Assembly (NCBI RefSeq): GCF_932276165.1
Contig: NC_064000.1
Location: 6,138,001-6,202,000 of the forward strand
DNA from: Plutella xylostella
Lineage: Eukaryota; Arthropoda; Insecta; Lepidoptera; Plutellidae
Length of the DNA: 64,000 bases
Direction: 5' to 3'
The notes under the pieces are model-generated. The model did no database searches. It saw only the letters and a program-made list of their open reading frames with translations, and was not told the origin of the DNA. The position numbers were made by a program, and so were the translations under genes. The first letter of the stretch is position 1; the number at the start of each line of letters is the position of its first letter. Positions 1 through 11,300 of this stretch are shown piece by piece.

Positions 1-1450
1 ATAATGCTCACAGACCGAAAGTAGTTTCTGCAGACCCCTGATCGAAGGGCTGAGGAGCACCATGTCGTCCGCATAACTGAGATTGTTTACACAAACGCCC
101 CCAATATGACAGCCGACATTGGTGCTCCGCAGACCCCGAATCAGGTCGTCGATGTACAGATTGAAGAGGTCCGGCGAGGTGAGCCCACCCTGACGAACTC
201 CGCAATCTAACCTGTACTCGTTAGATGTCGCGTCGCCCCACCTCACGCAGTTAGTTTGGTTTCCGTACCAGTACCTCAACAGACTTATCATCATTCGGAA
301 CATCTGAGCTCGACAATTTGTTCCAGAGAATATTATAATTCACTAGATCAAATGCCTTGCTCAGATCCAAGAAACAGGCATATACTGAGGTAGATCGATC
401 GGTATAATATTTTACGGTGTGTTTTAAACTCAGTATAGCCGAGTCCGTTGAAAGACCGGGGCGGAAACCAAACTGAGCATCCGAAATATCTAACTTTCCC
501 ACCAGTTCGGGCTGCAGCAGACGCTCCAACACCTTACCCAAAATGGTTCCTAACGAGATAGGACGATAGTTACCGGCAGATCCAAGGTCACCGGTCTTGT
601 TTTTTGCCACCGGCACAACGACGGTCTTCATTAGCGCACTAGGAAGGTAGCTGTACCTAATACACATATTATACAGGTTGCATAGCTTTGTGCATATCTT
701 CTCACCAGCATACAACAGGTGCTCCACGCTAAGTCCGTCTAGGCCGGGCGACTTGCCTCGCTTCATGCCGGCGAGGGCGCGCGCCACGTCCCGCGCAGTG
801 AACTGCAGCCGCTCCTCCGCCAGCCGCGCCCCCGCCAGCTCGCCGCCCGCGCCCTCCGCGGAAGCCGCCCGCGGGGCGACCTTGAACCTGCCAGCAAACA
901 TATCGGCGATCTCGCCAGGATCCTGCAGCCCTTCTACCGAAGCCGGTAGACCTTGCTTGTAGCTAAGTTTTCGAGTGGAGTTCCAAAACTTAACAAAATT
1001 CTTGTTTTTCCTATGTACCGCTATAATATTACATTTTATGGTCTCTTCGTTTTTCTGGCACCATTTTAGAGTGTTTTTGAAGTGTGTCCTACTCGACTTC
1101 ATATTTTCGAACATGATTCCTGCACTAGGTTTACCTGCAGCCACCCAGCACTGGAAATGCAATCGTGCCAGCTGGTGACTACCTCGCACATGATAGTTCC
1201 AACCTAGCACCTTTTTCTTTCTACTTCTCTGTTCAACAAGACGCACACCTGCACTAATTATGGAGCCCTCCTGTAGTACAGTTATAATATCAGCATACAC
1301 ATCGTCAATATATAAATAATGATTACTCACATTCATACAACAGTCATTCATACATTCGCCACAGCTTACGTCATCTTTTACACCGTTCAACTTCTCATTA
1401 CAATTATCACCGTCACTAGGATTAGCTGCTAGTAGCTGACTGTTAAGGGT
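1..1450 (-). pseudogene. Non-LTR retrotransposon (LINE) reverse transcriptase, frameshifted remnant
   Basis: Reading the minus strand, an open frame runs from about 1450 down to 251. It contains a pre-RT region (GWNYHVRGSHQLARLHFQ), then RT core blocks: GNYRPISLGTILGKVLERLL, DAQFGFRPGLSTDSAI and ACFLDLSKAFDLVNYNILW. Near 250-295 the frame shifts and the RT continues in another frame with CGVRQGGLTSPDLFNLYIDDL and, at about 61-80, the catalytic SYADDMVLL block. The element runs off the window start. No endonuclease domain is visible, so the copy is 5'-truncated as well as frameshifted. Clade is uncertain; the pre-RT region resembles the CR1/jockey group. It lies antisense to the CIP2A-like gene, upstream of that gene's first exon in the window, probably in an intron. 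Confidence 0.9.
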
Positions 1451-1656
1451 CTATAATGTGCAACGCATATAATTATGTATTTAATATAGCTTACTATAAA
1501 ACGTTTCTACAACACATTAGTTACAGTATAAAATTTACACTATGGTGAAGAATTACGTACAAATGTCCTCGATAGAGTAAATAATACTAATTGGAGCCAC
1601 TCTTTAGAACGCCGGCGTCGTGGACCCTTCTACAACCTCCTCTCTTCTCATTCCAG

Positions 1657-1783
1657 TTCGCGCAACTTCAGTCAGCTGCTCCACGCACAGACTCTGATGT
1701 CGGAGCTGTGTGCGGACGCGGCGCTGAGGCCCGCCGTGCTCGCCTACCCACACTACAGCACTGCACTTGGGGAGGCTCTCACG
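1657..1783 (+). CDS. CIP2A: CIP2A-like exon a (first in window)
   Basis: Acceptor ttccag precedes 1657 and donor gtaggc follows 1783. The exon starts with the last base of a split codon, so an upstream exon ending in phase 2 must exist outside the window. It encodes SRNFSQLLHAQTLMSELC and on to STALGEALT, a helical-repeat segment. A longer open frame at 1591-1914 in another phase is a shadow of this exon. Confidence 0.8.
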
Positions 1784-4700
1784 GTAGGCAATATACAAAG
1801 TTTGTGCCATACTTGGTCAAATATAGCATGAGCTCTATGACAGCTGTCGAGTACATATCGCAACCTTTAAGGCCACCATTCACGGGCGCGAGATCTGAGA
1901 CCCAGTCGGTCTAGCTGTGGTCTAGCTCATAAAGTCAAAATCACAAAATTTAAAATTTTCTAAAGGTGCGATACATTTTATTATTCTTATTCATAGACTA
2001 AGTTATAGGACGTTTTAGCTATTGAAATGTACTACGTTAGAGAGGGACAAAACAGTTCAATAGCTAAAACGTCATATAACTTTTCTATGACCTTATTCAT
2101 GGTATGTATTTGTCATTTATGCCCGGAACTTTATGCTAAACTAGCTTTTCCACGAAACCTTCGCTTCGTCGCACTTGTGCTCAAGAAATTTGGGTCCCGT
2201 TTATATTGTTATCCTGACAGTATCTTCGAAGCGCCTCGCCATGTCTACGCTGAACCTTAAAAGGCAACTAATGATGAAAGTAGCCTATGTGTTTATCCAG
2301 GACGTCAGCTTACTACATGCCAAATTTCATAACAGTTGGTCAAGCCGTTTTCCTGTGAGTATTATTGTGAGTTTGATAGAACATAGCCTGGCCTTCTACA
2401 AATAATTTTAAAACAAAACTTGGAGGATAACGAGCGGCATATTTTTATACTTACATAGTTCAGTTCACGTAACCTGACCCCTTAGCATGAATTTTCATCG
2501 TGAACGTGAAGTAGAGTTCATCGAGTAATTTTTTATGAAAATATGAACAGCGCCCCTTGCGGTCGGTAGCAGAACTAAAATTTCCCTACAAAATTCATCG
2601 AGTAATTTCGTCACGTTCACGATGAAAATTTATGCTAAGGGGTCTGATCACTTAACAATATAATTGTACCCCCGTATTTGCTGATGTTTGGTGAGCCGTA
2701 CTGTACTAAACTTGACTATTGGTTGCAGGATGTGGAGGCCCTATGCGGCGCCGGCGGCGACGAACCCGATGTCGCGGCCGACTGTCTCACACACGCGCTG
2801 AAGCTACTCACACATCTTGTTAGTTTGGGTTAGTATTCTATCCTTTTCATAGTTATTAATTCCACCTGCACTCGGGAAGACTTACTCCAGGCCAACCAGA
2901 ACGCTATCAAAGTTGCTTCTTTTTCGACTGGACAAATGATGATGGGCACCAATATATGGAAGCTGGGACCAGCACCAATAGAAATGAGTGATACGTCGTT
3001 GAAAAGGTATTCTTTTGCAGAATATGAATAACGGAAGCGCTAGTCTTGATTTACTGTCCAATTAGAATAATCGCACCTTGAAAGTTTTTATATTTTATTT
3101 CTGTAATTTTATTGTTTTCGTTAGTTTTTCACATTCATTTTTAATTTTTATTACAAAATGATCATCATTTATATAATATTATATTTGTTTATTATCTCAG
3201 CAAATAAAACCAGTTTAAAGTAATTTCTCCAATTTCAATAATACGTGTTTACGTGTATTACGCCCTAACTGTCATCAGGAGAGAGTGCAATGCCATAGAA
3301 AAATACTTCTTTCCGACGAATATATTTCAAAATGGACAAGTTATACGGATTTGTCGTCATAATACTTTTTTGCTCACTTGAAAAGAGCTATCCAACGGTG
3401 TATGTCTCATCTTTATTGGACATAGGTCCCAAAACGCCCATTGTCATTTAAAAATTCGCATGTTCACTGACACGAAAGTAGAAGATAGTTATTAATGTTA
3501 TCAGCACCGGGCTGTAATGTTCATTCTTGGGCATAGGATTCTCCTGTAGGAGCCGCAACACTACTGCCATTCGTAGCGTATTATTAGAAGAGTTTTTTTT
3601 ATCTATTACACAAAACTATCAGGGTTCTACAGCACCTTTGATCCCTTTGTTATGGATATCTGCTCACCCACTGCGATGTCTTAGCAATTTAACAGGAATT
3701 ACATTAGTGATCGTTTAGCTCATACTCATAGCAACCTTGACACTTGACAGCGTTCGGATATTTGGACACTTGATGCATTTATTACGTTATCTATGTAAGG
3801 CCCTTTTTGACAATGTCTGGTTAGTTGCTATACCTGTGAGATAAAATACATGCTGTCACTCTCTGTTATTATTTTTTTGACAGTGACAGCATGTATTTTA
3901 TCTCACTATTATGTATTCTATCTTATAACCAGACATTGTGGAACAGGGCCTTAATGTCTCTAATACTAGTCTTATGTTATCCTCAGACCTATACAGCCTG
4001 CGCGGCCACCACTGCCAGCTAGTCCGCCTGTGCGTGCTAGCGAGCCGCATTGCTCTGCCCGAGGCACTCGAGCTGTTTGCAGCTGTAGTCACGCAGTATA
4101 GAGGTACGTCATCATCATCATCGTCATCATCATTAGCACAGTCAGCTAGTGTGTGTGTGTGTGTGTGAGCCGCGCCGCCCTGCCCGAGGCACTCGAGCTG
4201 TTCGCTGCTGTCGTCACGCAGTATAGAGGTGAGTCTATATACAGGGTGTCGCGAAAGAGAGTGGATATGACAGGATGGCGAATTTTCAAAAGTCTTATAA
4301 CAAAATTTGTTCATATTTACCTCCTGAGTCATTACCATTCGCTCTGCCCGATGCGCTAAGCTATTCTCAGCTGTAGTCACGCAATATAGAGATACGTCAT
4401 CATCATCATCAGCACAGTCTACTAGTGTGTGTGTGTGTGTGTGTGTGTGAGCCGCGCCGCCCTGCCCGAGGCACTGGAGCTGTTCTCAGTTGTAGTCACG
4501 CAGTATAAAGGTGAGTCATCATCATCATCAGCCCGTAATAGAATAGAAAAAGCTTTCATAACATAGAGAGCATCCAAACAATACCAATGTGACACAATAG
4601 GTAAACAAAACTATATAACACTGGTCATAGGTTTATCTCAAGGAACGCCACAATACTCTTCAGAGGTAGGCCATACGTAGTTTGTAGTTCCGGGACTCTA

Positions 4701-5348
4701 TTCCCAGCCGGGCAGATCATATGATGATCTTTGATGAGGTAGTACAACGGCAGCTTAATCATTTTCCGGTGACCGAACCGACACGGCACTTGCAGAAATC
4801 TTATGATTTTCAATGAACTTTTGTTGTATTTCCAGACGAAGGTCGTCTACCACAAGAGCTGATATCGGCTCTATCTGACGGTCTGCCGGGGATCCTGGCG
4901 CCGCCCGCGCTCGACCCGGGGAAGGCCGGCTTGCAGTGGGTAAGGAATTATGGATAATAGAAGTTCTTGAGGAAAATTACGTTAGTGGGTATCACACAGC
5001 ACCGCTAAGCTATAATGTGTTGGTTGAGCAGAAGGGTCAATTGAGCTTTACTAAAACGATATTTTGGGGCGCTAAAACACCTGTACCTCTTTGCACCGAG
5101 TGCTTGAAAGCTCTCCGAAACTTCATATTTCGTCAAGCAAGAGTTGCCCTCTAGAGGAAAAATGTTATATTCTTCTTCTTCTACAGCCTATATCAGTCCA
5201 TTGCTGTACGTAGGCCTCTCCCAAAGCACGCGACTGGATGCGATGCGATATAGCCTTCCGCATCCAATGATTCTCTGTTTTAAAGTAATTATGTCAGACT
5301 ACGAATACATATACCGTAACCATTAAGTGGTGAAGTACAGCCATGAAG

Positions 5349-5386
<38 letters not shown>

Positions 5387-8300
5387 CATATATATATATA
5401 AATTATTTATAGTAATTATTGTTTCCAGTTACGCGTGATCGGTGCGCTGTGCGCGTCTTCGGACACGCAGGAGCAGGTGCTGGTGAAGGTGGCCCCGGAC
5501 AGCTTCGAGGACACCCTGTATAGCGTGCTGCAGACCGAGGCGCAGGTATGTTGTATGTTAAGTATATACCCACACATAGACATTTTGAAAGCATATAGCG
5601 AAAAACCAGTTTCTGTTTACACAGATTTTCAGGTGCCTGTGCCGCCATCACTAATACATTTTCAAAGCCAAAAACAATCTTTTTTTTATCACTTTTTTAT
5701 GAACGTCCATATTTTACAAACTATTTATTCTACGTTTAAAAAACAATCTTTGTTTTTGATAGACCATCTCAATCTCTCTCTTTTACTATTTTTTATTATT
5801 TATTAATCAAACATATTTTACAATAAAGTCTTAAATACTAACAGTGTGACAAAAACCAGTTTAGGTTTGACCGCACACTGGCATTCGCTCGACATTTCTC
5901 ATTAATAAAACTATCTTAGGGTACTCACGGATAAGGCTTACATTCTAAATACACAGTGACATTATTGTCGTTAATGACCCGCTAAGTCCATATGGGAGGT
6001 ATTTTACAAGTAACTGTTCTTATTACAGAACGGTGAGATAGGACTGGAGTCGTCACAACAAGCCGTGGTGGTCGCTTGCAGAGCAGTATTAACTCTTGCA
6101 CCTTTATCCCAGGAGTGGGAGCAAGCACTCGCTAGGATGCTGGCTCATCATCAGGTATGTTGTGTGTTATGAGTGGATGAGGTCCGGCCTAAAGGACCAA
6201 TTACAGGGTTCGCTTATGAACAAGCTATTTGAAGTTTTATAATTTAATAGCTGTGCCCGCGAGCTTCGCTTCGCCTTTAAAAAAATCCCGTGGGAATACC
6301 GCGATAAAAAGTAGCCTATGTTCTTTCTCAGGGTCTAGACTATCTGTATACCAAAAATCATTCGAATCTGTTCGGTAGTTTTGGCGTGAAAGAGTAACAA
6401 ACAGACACAGTTACTTTCGCATTTATAATATTAGTTAGGATATATTTAGATATATTTTACGGGCGATTAGTGCGGGCTGAAGGTGATGGTGATAGCTAAA
6501 AGCTACATTATAAAGTGCTTACCATTCACGGTACGCCATTTTGACAAAAATATGTATTTGTTTTATTTATGTTTTACAATTTATTATTTTTCTTTCTTTC
6601 TTTCGGAGAGGTACTCCTTTTGTCGCTATTTAAGCAAATATTCGAGGACCGTTATTTTTTGTTTCAAAATTTTTGTTTATTTCACTTTCAGGTTCGAAAG
6701 CTGCTGTGTGCAGGCCTCTGCAGCAACAAGCCGACGAGAAGAAGACAGATACTGCAGCTAGTCAAACACCATTACTTCCCGTCAGATCAAATGAATCAGG
6801 TCAGTATCAGGACTGTCTGGGTTGATAATGTCAGGGCTGTATAAAAAAATAACCGTTATGCTGAGAAATGAAATGAAAATATCTATGGGCATAGGTACTT
6901 TGTGTAGGACATAATATTTTTGTTTCTGGATCACAACACATCCTAGGGTAACCTGTGCTATGGGTAGCTAGGGTTACGCGCATATTATTATACGCGATCG
7001 CGGCCATATAATTATGTATAGCATAAAACCATATTATATTTTATCTTATAACCCTTTGCAGGTATTCGGCGAGTCGGTGTCCCCCAACGAGTCCACACAC
7101 GAGGCGCCGCCCGTGTCGCCCGACGACGCCTGGTCGGCGCCCGTGTCGCCCGCGCAGGAGCAAGCCATTGACGCGCTCATTGAGAAACTCAACGCGCAGA
7201 AAGATAAGGTACGAATACATCTTGTTGGAAATTCGCATTTAGCCATGGTGAAAGGAAATGGAATTTTTTACTAGTTTCTAATCTATTTCGACGCACATGA
7301 CACGCTACTAATTTATTTAAATAATATTTATTAAAAATAAAAAGTTTGATCAAGGTGTCACTTTCTTCAGACAATAATCTTCCTCTACTATACATAAGCA
7401 GCTTGTCCCTCGCGCCACGATTTGGTCCTTGGCGACCTCATCTATCATATATAGCCAAAATTACTATAGGTAATTACTATTGGTATTTTTTCAGATAACG
7501 GACGTGGCGACGTCGAGCGTGATGGAGCTATACGGCTACAAGATGACGTGTCTCGAGCAGCGGTTGCACTCCTACACCGTGGCGTTACAGGTGCGATTTG
7601 TATTTTATTTTATGCAGCTTGATGTAAGCGTAACTAACTTTTTCGTGCCACTTTAAAGGGTTTTTCTTGGGGATGTCACCATAAAATGCCTATCGCAGAG
7701 TTGCAGAAAGAAACATTTATCTCTGCCTCTTTTTGTTCGTATACTATCAAACCAAGGCAGCAATACATTTAAGGTCGACATTAGCCTAAAGTTCCTTTCT
7801 ACAACTCAGCGTTACGGCGCTTATATTTCCTTCTATTGGTAGGTATCTTACGCTTTATTAATCTAAAGAAGCAATAATTTTGCAGTTTATCGAGCACCAT
7901 GGGAGTAGCACAAGGTTATTAGGATTGCAAATTTTAGAATAATATAAACGACTACCTATGTAAATATCGTAATAATGTTTCCAGGGCGCGACAGAGAACA
8001 TAGCCTCACTACAACACGCGGCCGCCCTGCTGCAGGCCACGGGCGCCGCGCAACAGCAAGTTTTATACACCACGCAACTGCAGAACGAGAAGTGAGTGTT
8101 ACAAGGCATCTTGCCATCCTTATGTCTACGGCTACGAAACCGGCGGAGCGACAGCGGGTCGGCGCGACAGTGATGTAATGAAATGCATTGAAAACATAAC
8201 GTTGTGTACGAAACGGGCAAAAAAAACAGGGTGCGCTGTGGAAGTACTAGGTACAGTTGCTCACAAATCGTGGTAGTTTATGTTGACTAGTTCATAGACA

Positions 8301-11300
8301 CTTTAGAAGGCCTAGCATGGGGTGCAAGATGAGACAAAAGTTGTGCGTCGCGCTCACGCAAATTGTGCGGCATCGGGAGCGAAAGCGACGAAAAACTTGT
8401 GTCACGTCTTCACGTGCGAGTCTTGCGCCCCGTGCTAGGCCTTCAGATGCACCACATTATATGCATAGGTTTATTAGGTAATCAGCGAGACGCAACGCAA
8501 CTCACTAATGTGTTATCATTATCATCATAAACCTGTCTCTTATGTAACATACCTATTCATCAATAATTATGATGAATAGTCTGGTTGTAACCAGCTGGAC
8601 AAATAAATACCTACTGTAATAATTATTTACGTAATGTTATCTAGGTTTCTAATATTAGCTTGCACTAGACAATCGATATGAACGATATTTACGACCTAGC
8701 TTACAACAGCATCGGTGGTTCAGTGGTAGAATGCTCGCCTGCCACGCGGGCGGCCCGGGTTCGATTCCCGGCCGATGCAACTTCCTTTTTGTATTTTACT
8801 TTATATTTTTTACTTCGTATTATAAAAAACATTATTGTTTTTTTCAATTATGTACGATATGCCTATTTTAATATTTTTGGGATGTTTATTAGTGTATATT
8901 CCATTCATGTTTATTTATATTTAACTGTACTTATTTTTATGTTATTGTATTTAGTACCTATATTACTAATTTATCTACTCTCTTGCGACGTAGGCACGGG
9001 TGCATGGTTGCACTTACTTTGTTGCCCTACTTCAGGCATCCTATCTTTCCTACCCAGAGGTTTAACTATTTCTTCCCTAACAGACACATGGCGACAATCG
9101 ACGCGCAACAGAAGCAGCTCCAAGACGCGGAGACAGCCGTCCGCGGGTTGCGAGCCAAGCTGGCGGCGGAGCGGGCGGAGCGGGCCGCCGCCCAGCACGC
9201 ACTGCGCCTCGAGCTCACCCAGCAGATGCAGGTAGGTACCACGCACTAGGGCATGCAATACCGCAATACCGGTATTGCGAAATACCGGGATCCCGGACAA
9301 AATCCATGCTTTTTACAATACCGGTATTGAAGTAATACCGGAATCGGACTTTTTTAGGCTATAATAAAGCGATTAAGATATAGTATTCCTATGTACTGTG
9401 AAAGCGCACTTGTTTCCAACCGTTTGATGCAGTTTTCGGCCGTTTAGACAGACACATGCAGGTACACGCACCCACACACAGAAACATGCAGGTACCTACA
9501 CACAGACACACACACAGACACATGGCAACAACACAAGCTGGCGGCGGAGCAGCACGCGCTGCGCCTCGAGCTCACCCAGCAGATGCAGGTACCACGTACC
9601 TACATGTAGACATATACAGGGTGTTGCAAAAACTGTATACACCAATTAAGCAGAATATGGGTCACTCTGGATGGATTCTGAACCACTTTTGTTTATACAA
9701 CAGTTTTTAGATAAGCGTTCCCGTTCGGATTACAATACCTAAACAAAGGTGATAAGGTAGAAAATACAAAAAATAATAGTTTTTTTTATAATCTAAACAT
9801 AATTTTATTGCAGACTTTTGAAAACGAGATGAAAATGCGAGAGAAAGAAAACGAAGAGAAATTGAAACAGGCGCAAATTGACGTGCAGACGCTAGAGAAG
9901 AAATTGGAAAAACAGGTAAATAAAGAAGAATGGCGAAACCTGACCCGCTTTGCATAAGTTAGCAGCCACTAACCAAACCTATTTTAAGTTATTGATAAAA
10001 ATTTCTATTATCAGGGAAAAATATTTAAAAAAATCTAAACCATGGGGTTCTTGAGATATTAGGGTTAAAAAGTAAATTAATTAAATATATTTTTTTCGTT
10101 AAATAAGATATTGATGAATGGTACACGCACAAATAAGTTTTATAATCTAAATCATGGGATTCCCAATACATAGCGCATCACAAAATGTATTACATGATTT
10201 TATTTATGCAAATAATATCATAATTATTTTTGCACATTTCACACTCAGAAACCAATTTTTATAAAGAAACCAATTTCAAAAATTATTTCATTCTTTTCAA
10301 GTTCCCGTTATCCCGAAGTATTATAAAATACTTTTTATCCAGGAATTCCCACGGGAACACTTTTAAAATCAATTTTTAGCTCGAGGGTAACATCTAGTAC
10401 AGTAGAAAGACTTGATCTTTCATCACCTATATCTTCGTTCTCCCATGCCTCATAATAATAAAATTAATACCAGTATATGCTGTAGTCACGGACTACACAT
10501 CAGTGTATGTTTCATCAATGGCCGCTCTGGGTCATGGCGCCATAGAGAAATGGCCATTCTCCTTTATTACATAACTTTTAAATTGAAAGATTCTATTCTA
10601 ATAACCTCTACGGACATTGGTCCTGTATACTAGAGAATTCCACATTACGTTTCTTCATGTACACTCAGTGCCGGCTCCTAACAAAGCTTGGCAATGATCT
10701 CGCAGCTTTTCCTCTCTAGTGTGTTACATGTGCAATAAATATTTTTTGCCCATGCGCCTACTACTTTAGCTCTTATGTGAAATGTGCATTAAAGAATCCT
10801 AATCCATTCCTACAAACATTGCAGGCGACAAAGAACACTGAATTGGCCGGCGTTCTAGTCAAGTTTGAAGAACGCGTGAAGCAGCGAGACAAGCGGTTAG
10901 AGGACGCGCACAACGCAGAAGCGGCCATTAAGAAAGATAATGAACATAAAGAGATGGTGAGTTAACTTTCTATCCCTGAGCGCCCTTGCCACGGCGACTT
11001 TTTGTAGCTGAGCTGTTGCGCCTTACATAATATCCTAGTATAGATACTAACGCGCATTAGTCACGATTGCAAGTTGGTGGGTGCACACATAGATGTGCTA
11101 TATTAAACTGGCATAGCACGTTGCACATTGAATTTAAATTCTGGTATAATTGGATTGGAACCCACGCCTTCTTCGAGATCTTATCCATTACACCACCAAG
11201 GCTGTAAGCAAATGTATTCTTGTTCTTGTAATAATAGACTACGGTACATGGTAGGCACATTGAGTCTCTGATGTTCCTCCTGGAACCCTCAACAGAGCAG

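Noticed and set aside
1991..2090. microRNA precursor
   Set aside because: Arms of 36 bp with several mismatches could suit one, but there is no conservation or expression evidence and similar foldbacks here are MITEs.
3898..4380. 160-codon minus-strand frame with an Asp run
   Set aside because: It reads through CIP2A-like exon c and its copies in antisense; the Asp run is the catcat microsatellite.
4168..4510. Copies of CIP2A-like exon c as mutually exclusive exons
   Set aside because: Their only possible acceptors give 59-nt exons against 117 nt, which breaks the frame, and one copy has lost its donor.
8678..9235. 185-codon + strand frame
   Set aside because: It runs through the tRNA-Gly gene and the wrong phase of exon k; the exon phase is set by its neighbours.
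9610..9640. 'tatacagggtgttgcaaaaa' as a transposon end (also 4241)
   Set aside because: This short motif is a common insect element terminus, but no matching opposite end was found at either place.
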